16,549 nt of DNA from Bacteroidales bacterium (lineage in GTDB: Bacteria > Bacteroidota > Bacteroidia > Bacteroidales > NBLH01). The stretch is from NCBI GenBank assembly GCA_026988445.1, contig JALSLF010000258.1:1-16549 (forward strand). Reading direction: 5' to 3'. The notes beneath the pieces were generated by a model, which did not search any database, was not told where the DNA came from, and saw only the letters and a list, made by a program, of their open reading frames with translations. The translations under genes and the position numbers were made by a program. Within the stretch, counting starts at the first letter, position 1; each line of letters starts with the position of its first letter. Below, one piece after another: positions 1 to 5,923 of the stretch.

Positions 1-135
1 AAGTTCGTCAAAAGTTTCTTTTAATTTTTGACGGGTTTCTTCACCTTTATCCGGTGCTAATAATAAACCTAAACTTGCACCTGCTGCTGCACCTGCCAAA
101 AAGGCGGCAATTATTTTACCTGTTCCATTTTCCAT
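1..135 (-). CDS. YtxH-like small protein, 3' end outside the window
   Basis: The first 45 codons of a minus-strand gene are visible; the stop codon lies beyond the left edge. The start is the ATG at 133-135. The protein opens with a short polar stretch, then a hydrophobic, Ala/Gly/Leu-rich segment (about residues 8-27), then APDKGEETRQKLKE. That pattern, a single membrane helix followed by LAP-x-x-G-x-x-TR and a charged helix, is the hallmark of YtxH-domain (formerly gas-vesicle-like) proteins, which are small membrane-anchored proteins of unclear role. A perfect TAnnTTTG promoter motif lies 31 bases upstream of the start. The family call comes from the motif; the function is unknown. Confidence 0.75.
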   Translation of the reverse strand, partial: MENGTGKIIAAFLAGAAAGASLGLLLAPDKGEETRQKLKETFDEL

Positions 136-165
136 AATTGTTTAATTTTAAGATTTAACTTACTA

Positions 166-173
166 CAAATATA
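166..173 (-). promoter_or_regulatory. -7 promoter element for the YtxH-like gene
   Basis: The plus strand reads CAAATATA, so the minus strand reads TATATTTG, an exact match to the Bacteroidota -7 consensus TAnnTTTG. It is 31 bases upstream of the ATG ending at 135. No convincing -33 TTTG was seen at the expected spacing, so the call rests on the -7 motif and position alone. Confidence 0.5.
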
Positions 174-241
174 ATCAATTATCTTTAACAAGTATAAAAA
201 TCAATTGGTCTTTTTTTATGAAAAATTTATTTTCTGCTTTT

Positions 242-919
242 TTATCGAGAAAAAGCATAGGCAAGAGCAAGCTCTACTTTACTTGGTTGACTTTCTTTGA
301 TATTGGCAAAATTTAATGTGGCAAAGCGGTAGCCTTTTTCGGCATAGTATTCCAACGTTTTAGGTAATGCATACATCATATTTTTGCGTGCTTTAATTGA
401 GTCGTGAAATACTATTATAGAACCTTTTTTTGCATTTGAACTTACATTTTTTAAACATTGTTGTGGACTAACATCTTTATCATAATCAACACTGAGCACA
501 TTCCACATTACAATATGATATTTTTCCAATATCTTTTTTGCTTGCTCAATACGTATCATACCACGTGGTGGACGAAAAAGATTGGATTTGATAAGCTTTG
601 CTGCTTTTTCCACATTCTCGATGTATTCATCTACATTGGTATTCCAACCGTTTAAATGATTATAAGTATGATTACCGACCAAATGTCCGTCATCTAATAT
701 TTTATCAAACAATTCGGGGTGTTTTTGAACATTTTCGCCTACACAAAAAAAAGTTGCTTTGGCATTAAATTGTTTTAAAGTATTTAAAATCCATTCGGTA
801 GTTTCCGGTATAGGACCATCGTCAAAAGTAAGGTAAATAACTTTTTGTGTTTCATTCACTTTCCAAACGAGCGAAGGGAACATCCTGGTAAGAATATCGG
901 GTACGGATGAAATAAGCAT
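242..919 (-). CDS. Polysaccharide deacetylase family protein (NodB homology domain)
   Basis: A 225-residue protein that is almost entirely one NodB/carbohydrate esterase 4 domain. These enzymes are metal-dependent and remove acetyl groups from N-acetylated sugars such as peptidoglycan or chitin oligomers. The motifs are in order: TFDDGP at 31-36 (catalytic Asp 33 and metal-binding Asp 34), HTYNH at 84-88 (metal ligands His 84 and His 88), RPPRG at 116-120, MWNVLSVDYD at 138-147, and IIVFHDS at 168-174 (catalytic His 172). Metal ligands and catalytic residues therefore look intact. Motif 3 has Arg where many relatives have Tyr (RPPYG). No signal peptide or membrane helix is evident, so the site of action is uncertain. 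It appears monocistronic; the palindromic element at 1111-1271 lies upstream. The substrate cannot be read from the sequence. Confidence 0.9.
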   Translation of the reverse strand: MLISSVPDILTRMFPSLVWKVNETQKVIYLTFDDGPIPETTEWILNTLKQFNAKATFFCVGENVQKHPELFDKILDDGHLVGNHTYNHLNGWNTNVDEYIENVEKAAKLIKSNLFRPPRGMIRIEQAKKILEKYHIVMWNVLSVDYDKDVSPQQCLKNVSSNAKKGSIIVFHDSIKARKNMMYALPKTLEYYAEKGYRFATLNFANIKESQPSKVELALAYAFSR

Positions 920-1110
920 ATGTTACATTTTCAGATTAAAACATCATTCTGTTAATACAGCCTAAAAAATTACTCATTATCAGGATGCGAAACCAGGCAA
1001 TCCGGTTGCTTCAAAAACGCTGATTTTCACCACTTATTGTGTTAAAAAATGTTAAATGATTGGTATTGCTGCAATTGAGTAAAATAGTACAGCATACGAT
1101 TTGAATGGAA
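920..1110. other. Gene-free stretch upstream of the deacetylase gene, possible decayed coding remnant
   Basis: No complete gene is visible. On the minus strand a short open stretch (about 972-1025) reads KISVFEATGLPGFAS before a stop and has coding-like codon choice, unlike the AT-rich sequence beside it. It has no start region and could be the tail of a lost gene or chance. No TAnnTTTG promoter for the deacetylase was found here. Confidence 0.25.
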
Positions 1111-1276
1111 CCTAAATTGAGCGATTATCTACTTCAATAAGCACCAATCTATTGAGTTAAAAAGATTTACAAAAAAAGGCTCAAATACCTAAAGGTATTC
1201 TTACTTTTTTTCTAAACTTTTTATTCTCAATATCTTGGCACTTCTTTTTGTACATAATCGCTCAATTTAGGTGGAA
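1106..1276. mobile_element. MITE-like palindromic element with flanking 5-bp duplication
   Basis: The element spans 1111-1271 (161 bp). Its ends are perfect 18-bp inverted repeats, CCTAAATTGAGCGATTAT at 1111-1128 and the complement at 1254-1271. The symmetry continues inward: comparing the first 70 bases from each end gives about 53 matches, and the centre is AATACC-TAAA-GGTATT (1184-1199), so a transcript of either strand could fold into one long hairpin. The element is flanked by TGGAA at 1106-1110 and again at 1272-1276, as expected for a target-site duplication. It has no open reading frame. Small size, terminal inverted repeats, a target duplication and no coding capacity fit a miniature inverted-repeat transposable element; a REP-like or terminator-like repeat is the alternative. 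It begins 28 bases after the stop codon of the SEL1 gene and could also end that transcript. Confidence 0.7.
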
Positions 1277-1298
1277 CAATGCTTAAACTGAGTTGATT

Positions 1299-2423
1299 TT
1301 ATAAATATTTACTTAGCTCAAATTGTTGCCAAACCGATTTTGCTTTGGTATTGCCCTTGTCCATAGCTTTTTTTACCCAAATAGCTGCCTGATGTTTGTC
1401 TTGTTTTACTCCTTCGCCTTTGTAGTACATCCAGCCGATATTATATTGTGCATCAGTATTTCCTTGTGTAGCGCTTTTTTTAAACCATTCAAAAGCTTTT
1501 TTTTGATTTTTTTCTATTCCGTCTCCTGAGTAATTCATTATGGCTAACTGAAATTGTGCATCAGGATTTCCTTGTTTGGCACTTTTTTCAAACCAGTTTG
1601 CTGCTTTTTGTTTATTTACATCTTTTCCATTTCCGGTATAATACATTATTCCGATAAAATATTGTGCTTTAGGATTATTTTGCGCTGCACTTTTTTCTAT
1701 CCAAATTAATGCTTGTTCCGGATTTTTGTTTGTTCCCTCGCCTTGAGCATACATTATCCCTAATTGATATTGTGCTTCGGCATCGCCATTTTCAGCTTTT
1801 TGTTTGGTCTTTTTAAAATTTTCAATTTTTTCGGGGCTGCGGCTTTTTTCTTCTTTATTAATAATTTCAATATTTTGCTTTGCATCAATGCTTCCTTGGT
1901 CGGCTGCTTTTTGAAACCATTTTTTTGATTGTTCGAGGTTTTTTTCTACGCCGGTTCCATAGTAATATAATAAAGCCAAATTATACTGTGCATTTATATG
2001 TCCTTGTTCTGCAGCTTTTTGATACCACTGTGCGGCTTTTTTATAATCCACATCAAGTACATAGCCTTTTTGATACATTACACCAAGATTATATTGTGCC
2101 TGTGCAAAACCGTTTTCTGCACTTTTTTTAAACCATTCTAAGGCTTTTGGTTGGTCTTTTTCAACACCAACTCCATCGTAATAAGCCAGTCCGATATCAA
2201 ATTGCGCTTCGGGATAATTGTTTTCGGCACTTTTCTGCATCCAGTATATTGCTTTTTCTTTGTCTTTAGCTACGCTATCGCCTTGCGAATACATGTTTGC
2301 TAATTTGAATTGAGCTTCGGCATCGCCGTTTTCAGCTTTTTCTGTAAGCGATTTATGATTTTGTCCGGAACATTGTACCATCATCAATAGAATGATAAAC
2401 ATTAATAATTGTATTTTTTTCAT
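1299..2423 (-). CDS. SEL1-repeat lipoprotein
   Basis: A 374-residue protein with a short lipoprotein-type signal: Lys-Lys, a hydrophobic core (residues 4-16) and Cys 18 in MVQC, a loose lipobox. The mature part is almost all SEL1-like repeats of 36 residues, each following the pattern GNxxAQxxLGxMYxxGxGVxKDxxxAxxWFxKSA. Four canonical repeats run from about 31 to 174, a degenerate charged one follows (175-210), and four more run from 211 to 354, with a short tail. SEL1 repeats form a solenoid of helix pairs that binds other proteins, so a scaffold role in the envelope is likely, but no partner is indicated. The two blocks begin with the same octamer ENGDAEAQ, 180 residues apart. The gene diverges from the YgjV/GNAT gene. 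The start ATG is fixed by the signal sequence. Confidence 0.9.
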   Translation of the reverse strand: MKKIQLLMFIILLMMVQCSGQNHKSLTEKAENGDAEAQFKLANMYSQGDSVAKDKEKAIYWMQKSAENNYPEAQFDIGLAYYDGVGVEKDQPKALEWFKKSAENGFAQAQYNLGVMYQKGYVLDVDYKKAAQWYQKAAEQGHINAQYNLALLYYYGTGVEKNLEQSKKWFQKAADQGSIDAKQNIEIINKEEKSRSPEKIENFKKTKQKAENGDAEAQYQLGIMYAQGEGTNKNPEQALIWIEKSAAQNNPKAQYFIGIMYYTGNGKDVNKQKAANWFEKSAKQGNPDAQFQLAIMNYSGDGIEKNQKKAFEWFKKSATQGNTDAQYNIGWMYYKGEGVKQDKHQAAIWVKKAMDKGNTKAKSVWQQFELSKYL

Positions 2424-2446
2424 GATTTTGGGGTGTTAATTTAATC

Positions 2447-2454
2447 TAAATTTA
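2447..2454 (-). promoter_or_regulatory. Possible -7 element for the SEL1 gene
   Basis: The sequence TAAATTTA reads the same on both strands and matches TAnnTTTG at all but the last position. It lies 23 bases upstream of the SEL1 start in the divergent intergenic region. The match is imperfect and no -33 element is clear. Confidence 0.25.
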
Positions 2455-2494
2455 CGGATTTATTTTCAGGTGCAAAATATTCTTTATGTTTTTT

Positions 2495-2502
2495 TACCTT
2501 TG
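2495..2502 (+). promoter_or_regulatory. -7 promoter element for the YgjV/GNAT gene
   Basis: TACCTTTG is an exact TAnnTTTG match. Transcription would start near 2509, which places any upstream in-frame ATG (2470) outside the transcript and supports the ATG at 2533 as the true start. A -33 TTTG is not evident. Confidence 0.5.
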
Positions 2503-2532
2503 CCGCTTAATTTAGTTTTAAAAATTACGATT

Positions 2533-3153
2533 ATGGATATACTTCAAATAATGGGCTATGTAGCCTCGATAATTATTGCTTTTTCAATGACTTTAAATTC
2601 AATTGTAAAGTTCCGTTGGGTGAATTTGGCAGGTGCTTTAACTTTTTCAATTTACGGTTTTTTGATTGGTGCCATTCCAGTGGGTGTGCTCAATGGCTTT
2701 ATTGTTTCGGTTGATATATATTACCTGTGGCGCATTTATGCAAAAAAAGAGCTTTTTGATACACTTGAAGTGCGTGAAGATAATCGCTATTTACTTAAAT
2801 TTTTAGAATTTCATAAAACAGAGATACATAAATTTTTCCCGGGTTTTTCATACAAACCCGAAATGAATACTTTGAGTTTTTTTGTATTACGTAATATGGC
2901 AGTCGCGGGTATTTTTTTAGCGCATAAAGAAGGTGATGATACGCTAAAAGTTGGTCTGGATTATGTAATTCCTGAATATCGTGATTTTAAAAACGGAAAA
3001 TTTATATATCATCGTTTACGTACTTATTTTTTAGAAAAAGGTATTAAAAAGGTAATTGCCGATGCTCCAAGTAAAGCCCATCAAAAATATCTAAAAAAAA
3101 TTGGGTTTAAAGAAAATAAAGAGGGTTTATTTGAGAAGAAATTAAACGCTTAA
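2533..3153 (+). CDS. Membrane protein: YgjV-like domain fused to a GNAT-like domain
   Basis: A 206-residue protein when started at the ATG at 2533. An ATG 63 bases upstream is in frame but lies before the likely transcription start and adds an odd leader. The N-terminal third has about three membrane helices (roughly 4-22, 30-48 and 50-68) with a pattern recalling the YgjV family of inner-membrane proteins. From about residue 85 the protein is soluble and resembles a GNAT acetyltransferase: LKVGLDYVIPEYRDF (138-152) as the central strand and cofactor-loop region, a helix at 157-169, and the typical ending KAHQKYLKKIGFKEN (181-195). The classic R/QxxGxG/A pyrophosphate-binding loop is not clear; YRDFKNGKF stands in its place, so catalysis is uncertain. 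Substrate unknown. It is divergent from the SEL1 gene. Confidence 0.7.
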   Translation: MDILQIMGYVASIIIAFSMTLNSIVKFRWVNLAGALTFSIYGFLIGAIPVGVLNGFIVSVDIYYLWRIYAKKELFDTLEVREDNRYLLKFLEFHKTEIHKFFPGFSYKPEMNTLSFFVLRNMAVAGIFLAHKEGDDTLKVGLDYVIPEYRDFKNGKFIYHRLRTYFLEKGIKKVIADAPSKAHQKYLKKIGFKENKEGLFEKKLNA

Positions 3154-3359
3154 ATCACACAATAAATTTTTCAAAATAATCAATTTTATTCATCATAAAA
3201 AACTGTCTTTTCATCATTAAATCAGCTACTTTTAGCAAAGAAATAAAAATTTATACATTTTCAGGTAGGGAAAACTCGTTTAAGAGTGTACTATTAGTAA
3301 ACGCATCTAAAAAAACAGGTGCTCTTGAAAACACTTTTTACAAATTAAAAATAAGGATT
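3154..3359. other. Intergenic leader upstream of the STAS/SEC14-like gene
   Basis: This 206-base gap shows no gene and no clear terminator. TACTTTTA at 3227-3234 matches TAnnTTTG except at the last base and is the best promoter candidate, which would give an mRNA leader of more than 100 bases. Confidence 0.25.
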
Positions 3360-3812
3360 ATGAAAATGCTGGTATATATTGATGAATATTTGACCGTTCA
3401 ATACGATAAAAAACATTTAGAAATGACTATTGAATGGAGAAAAGCTAGTGCTCGTTTATTAAATGAGAATATTGCACGCCGCTTTATGTTGATTGCAGAA
3501 GCAATGAAAAAATATCGACCTAAATATGTATTCAGCAATTTTGAGGATATGGTTTATTCGCGTATTTGGGGTGAGGAATATTTGTTTTATCACAATATAC
3601 ATGCGGTAATGTTAAGTGCCGGAATTGAAAAATTTGCTTATATTAAGAGTAATGACAAAATTACGAAAGTGCTTTTTGATCAATTGCTTTATAATTCCGA
3701 GTTGAAAAAAGTGGAAATGAAAAACTTTAAAAGTCACGGAGAAGCTGAAAAATGGTTGATAAAAGAGCGAAAAGTAAATAAATTTAACGAAAAATTTGCT
3801 ATCTCAGCATAA
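3360..3812 (+). CDS. Small cytosolic protein, STAS/SEC14-like (SpoIIAA-like) fold suspected
   Basis: A 150-residue protein with no signal peptide or membrane segment. The order of elements recalls the STAS/SEC14-like small proteins common in Bacteroidota: an N-terminal strand (residues 2-8), a strand/helix with EWRKAS (25-30), a long helix ending KKYRPKYVFSNFEDM (50-64) where these proteins have a 'kp-x-hllvD' strand, a helix with EEYLFYHNI (72-80), the strand IEKFAYIKS (89-97), and a final HGEAEKWL helix (126-133). The HGEAEKWL ending is the most telling feature. Such proteins are often stress or signalling accessories, but nothing here gives a specific role. Codons 1 and 3 are both ATG; I use the first. 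It is followed by a terminator and convergent with the next gene. Confidence 0.6.
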   Translation: MKMLVYIDEYLTVQYDKKHLEMTIEWRKASARLLNENIARRFMLIAEAMKKYRPKYVFSNFEDMVYSRIWGEEYLFYHNIHAVMLSAGIEKFAYIKSNDKITKVLFDQLLYNSELKKVEMKNFKSHGEAEKWLIKERKVNKFNEKFAISA

Positions 3813-3844
3813 ATAATAATCCCGATAAAGCAAGTCCATCAAGT

Positions 3845-3881
3845 TAAGGGTTTTGAATTATTCAATTCCCTTATTTTTTTT
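3845..3881 (+). terminator. Rho-independent terminator of the STAS/SEC14-like gene
   Basis: TAAGGG (3845-3850) pairs with CCCTTA (3868-3873), then a TT/TT internal mismatch, then TTGAA (3853-3857) pairs with TTCAA (3861-3865) around a 3-base loop. A run of T follows up to 3881. It lies between two convergent genes and its T-run reaches the stop codon of the opposite gene. Confidence 0.7.
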
Positions 3882-4404
3882 AGCCTAAACCAAATTCTTT
3901 TCCAAATTCGTCTTCTTCAAATTTATCATCTTCAAATTCATAGCGGGCATCTTTATTGGTCTCAATAAGCATTTCTGCAATAAAACTATTAAAACGATAT
4001 ACCGAAATTAGATAAGCGGCAAGATAAGACAGCCAAATAAGCAATAACACAAATATACGCCAGCCTGCACCAACATCAATAGATAGTGGAATAATTGTAA
4101 ATATAAAGGCAATGGTAAAAATTTCGGTAAAATATATTTTGTGGTTGATGAAAGTGTGTTCGCCTTGTGTTTCAAATTCTATTTCACCTTCGGTAATGGT
4201 ATTAAATAAGTTCCAACTGTTCCATGCCCAACGAAATACGCTTCCTTTAAAATCAATTCGCTTATCATAAATATTGCGCTTGAATACATAAGATTCTTGC
4301 AGGCGGGTATCTACTTTTTTGAAAAATTCTTTGGCAAAATCATCAGGGTCAATATTGATGACAATTTCATCCATTCTGCTATGACTAAGTATGCCTGCAC
4401 TCAT
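3880..4404 (-). CDS. Hypothetical membrane protein with two transmembrane helices
   Basis: I do not recognise this 174-residue protein. It has a soluble N-terminal part (1-90) with MDEIVINIDPDDFAKEFF (11-28), then two hydrophobic helices (about 93-109 and 114-136) separated by a short turn, and a strongly acidic tail (157-170, EDDKFEEDEFGKE). Aromatic residues are frequent just before the helices (FRWAWNSWNLF, 57-67). The ATG at 4402-4404 is chosen because a perfect -7 motif sits 24 bases upstream; the in-frame ATG at codon 11 is the alternative. No enzyme motif is visible. The soluble part most likely faces the cytoplasm. It is convergent with the STAS/SEC14-like gene and lies downstream of anmK in the same direction, but has its own promoter. 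Confidence 0.75.
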   Translation of the reverse strand: MSAGILSHSRMDEIVINIDPDDFAKEFFKKVDTRLQESYVFKRNIYDKRIDFKGSVFRWAWNSWNLFNTITEGEIEFETQGEHTFINHKIYFTEIFTIAFIFTIIPLSIDVGAGWRIFVLLLIWLSYLAAYLISVYRFNSFIAEMLIETNKDARYEFEDDKFEEDEFGKEFGLG

Positions 4405-4428
4405 TGTTTATCTATAAAATTTAAAAAA

Positions 4429-4436
4429 CAAATATA
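4429..4436 (-). promoter_or_regulatory. -7 promoter element for the two-helix membrane protein gene
   Basis: The minus strand reads TATATTTG, an exact TAnnTTTG match, 24 bases upstream of the ATG at 4404. The implied leader is short. No -33 element is apparent. Confidence 0.5.
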
Positions 4437-4485
4437 CTAATTTTACCGGATAATTTGTTGATTGTTTAATTAGTGAATATTGTTT

Positions 4486-4525
4486 CTAAACGTTCAAATG
4501 TCCTAATGGACGATTTGAAGTTTAG
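4486..4525 (-). terminator. Long hairpin just after anmK, possible terminator
   Basis: An 18-base arm (4486-4503) pairs with a second arm (4508-4525) around a TAAT loop, with only two single-base bulges. It begins 9 bases after the anmK stop codon. There is no T-run on the minus strand after it (GAAACAATATT follows), so it may instead protect or process the mRNA end. Confidence 0.45.
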
Positions 4526-4533
4526 TAATTAAT

Positions 4534-5619
4534 TTACCGAACTCTATGTACAGTGCCTCCGCTATTATCTGCTTTTGAGCCGGTAACCGAAGATAAACAG
4601 TTTATTTGTCTTCTTAATCGTAAAACCGCGAGAAAAGCAAAAATTAAAGCCTCTTTATAATCAATAATCTCTTTTGCAGGAATAATTACCGATGCTTTAC
4701 TTTTATTTTTGATTAATTCCATTAAAAACTCGTTGTGTGTACCGCCTCCGGTAAATAAAACTGAGCTTTTTTTATCATCTTGCCGGTATTTAATATTGTT
4801 GTTAATACTATTGGCTATTTGCTCTGATGCATGCTCATAAAATGTACGCATTTTGTCTTCAAGCGGAATTTTGTATTTGTCAAGCAAAGGTTTTACTGTA
4901 TCATCGATCCACTCTTTACCGAGTGATTTTGGCGGGTTTTGTTTAAAGAAATTTAAATTATTCAACTCATATAATAAATCTTTATTAATCTTGCCTTTTT
5001 TTCCTAATTCGCCGTTTTTGTCATACTCTAAGCCTTTGGTTTGCGCCAATTCGTTAAGGACAATGTTCGTAGGGCAAATATCATAAGCAATTTGTTTATT
5101 GTTTTCATCAATAAAAGAGATGTTTGCAAAACCGCCAAGATTAATACAAAAATCGTATTTATTAAATAAAAAATAATCACCTATGGGAACCAATGGTGCA
5201 CCTTGTCCGTTCAGGGCTATATCAAGGGTGCGAAAATCAGAAACGGTATTAATTCCTGTAGTTGCAGCAATCATGGCACCATCGCCTAACTGGAAATTAA
5301 TTTGCTGTTCAGGAAGATGAAATACCGTGTGCCCGTGCGAGCCAATTAAATCGGTTCGTTGAATCACGCCGGTTAAAAAGCGGTTTACACTGTTTCCTAT
5401 AAATTTGCCAAATTCTTTATGTAATTTTATTAATTCAAAACCGTTTAGTTTATCGGCATTTAACAGGCGATTTTTCCACGCTTCATCATAATCATAAGTT
5501 TTGGCTTTCAATATTTTAAAGTTCCAATCATCATTATTTACTTTAAAATGACAAAGTGCAATGTCGAGCCCGTCTAAGGAAGTTCCCGACATAATTCCAA
5601 CTACGGTGTATTCTTGCAT
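4534..5619 (-). CDS. anmK: Anhydro-N-acetylmuramic acid kinase
   Basis: This 361-residue cytoplasmic enzyme opens 1,6-anhydro-MurNAc and phosphorylates it to MurNAc-6-phosphate using ATP, a step in recycling peptidoglycan fragments released by lytic transglycosylases. The family signatures are all present: GIMSGTSLDGLD at 8-19 (phosphate-binding loop of the ASKHA fold), SHGHTVFH at 94-101, QLGDGAMIA at 110-118, NLGGFANIS at 160-168, AYDICPTNIVLN at 178-189 (Asp 180 is the likely catalytic base by position; many relatives have GPGN here) and FTGGGTHN at 289-296. Length is normal for the family. No other recycling gene (murQ, nagA, amgK) is in the window, although the deacetylase may share substrates. 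A perfect -7 motif lies 31 bases upstream. Confidence 0.95.
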   Translation of the reverse strand: MQEYTVVGIMSGTSLDGLDIALCHFKVNNDDWNFKILKAKTYDYDEAWKNRLLNADKLNGFELIKLHKEFGKFIGNSVNRFLTGVIQRTDLIGSHGHTVFHLPEQQINFQLGDGAMIAATTGINTVSDFRTLDIALNGQGAPLVPIGDYFLFNKYDFCINLGGFANISFIDENNKQIAYDICPTNIVLNELAQTKGLEYDKNGELGKKGKINKDLLYELNNLNFFKQNPPKSLGKEWIDDTVKPLLDKYKIPLEDKMRTFYEHASEQIANSINNNIKYRQDDKKSSVLFTGGGTHNEFLMELIKNKSKASVIIPAKEIIDYKEALIFAFLAVLRLRRQINCLSSVTGSKADNSGGTVHRVR

Positions 5620-5650
5620 AATCTATTTTTAATAATTGCATAATTAAGTA

Positions 5651-5658
5651 CAAAGGTA
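5651..5658 (-). promoter_or_regulatory. -7 promoter element for anmK
   Basis: The minus strand reads TACCTTTG, identical to the motif at 2495-2502 and an exact TAnnTTTG match, 31 bases upstream of the anmK ATG. No clear -33 TTTG. Confidence 0.55.
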
Positions 5659-5923
5659 GCATTCCTGATGAAAATGGAAATAAAAATTTATGAAAAATCA
5701 CAACAGTCGGTTTGTACAAGAATTAACCGCAAAAATTCATGGAATTAGCTTTGTTTCGATGCAAGTTTTCTGAACCCGCAGGAAAACCTTAGTATTTCAA
5801 GGGTTTTGAAGCGCAGAAGATGAATAAAGATAATTTCAAACTTCCCCAAATTTAGGTTTTAAAAAAAAGTAATAAAGTGATGAATTTTGCGGATTAAAAA
5901 AGTTAAACGATAAGTTCCAGTTA
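5659..5923. other. Intergenic stretch with two overlapping hairpins
   Basis: No gene is visible between the anmK promoter and the stop codon of the AsmA-like gene. GTTTTC (5765-5770) can pair with GAAAAC (5782-5787), while AAAACCTT (5783-5790) can pair with AAGGGTTTT (5799-5807, one bulge). The two pairings share bases and exclude each other. No typical terminator with a T-run was found for the AsmA-like gene. Confidence 0.35.

Noticed and set aside
2470..2532. Upstream ATG extending the YgjV/GNAT protein by 21 residues
   Set aside because: It lies before a perfect -7 promoter motif (2495-2502), so it would not be in the mRNA, and the extra residues are not needed for the membrane domain.
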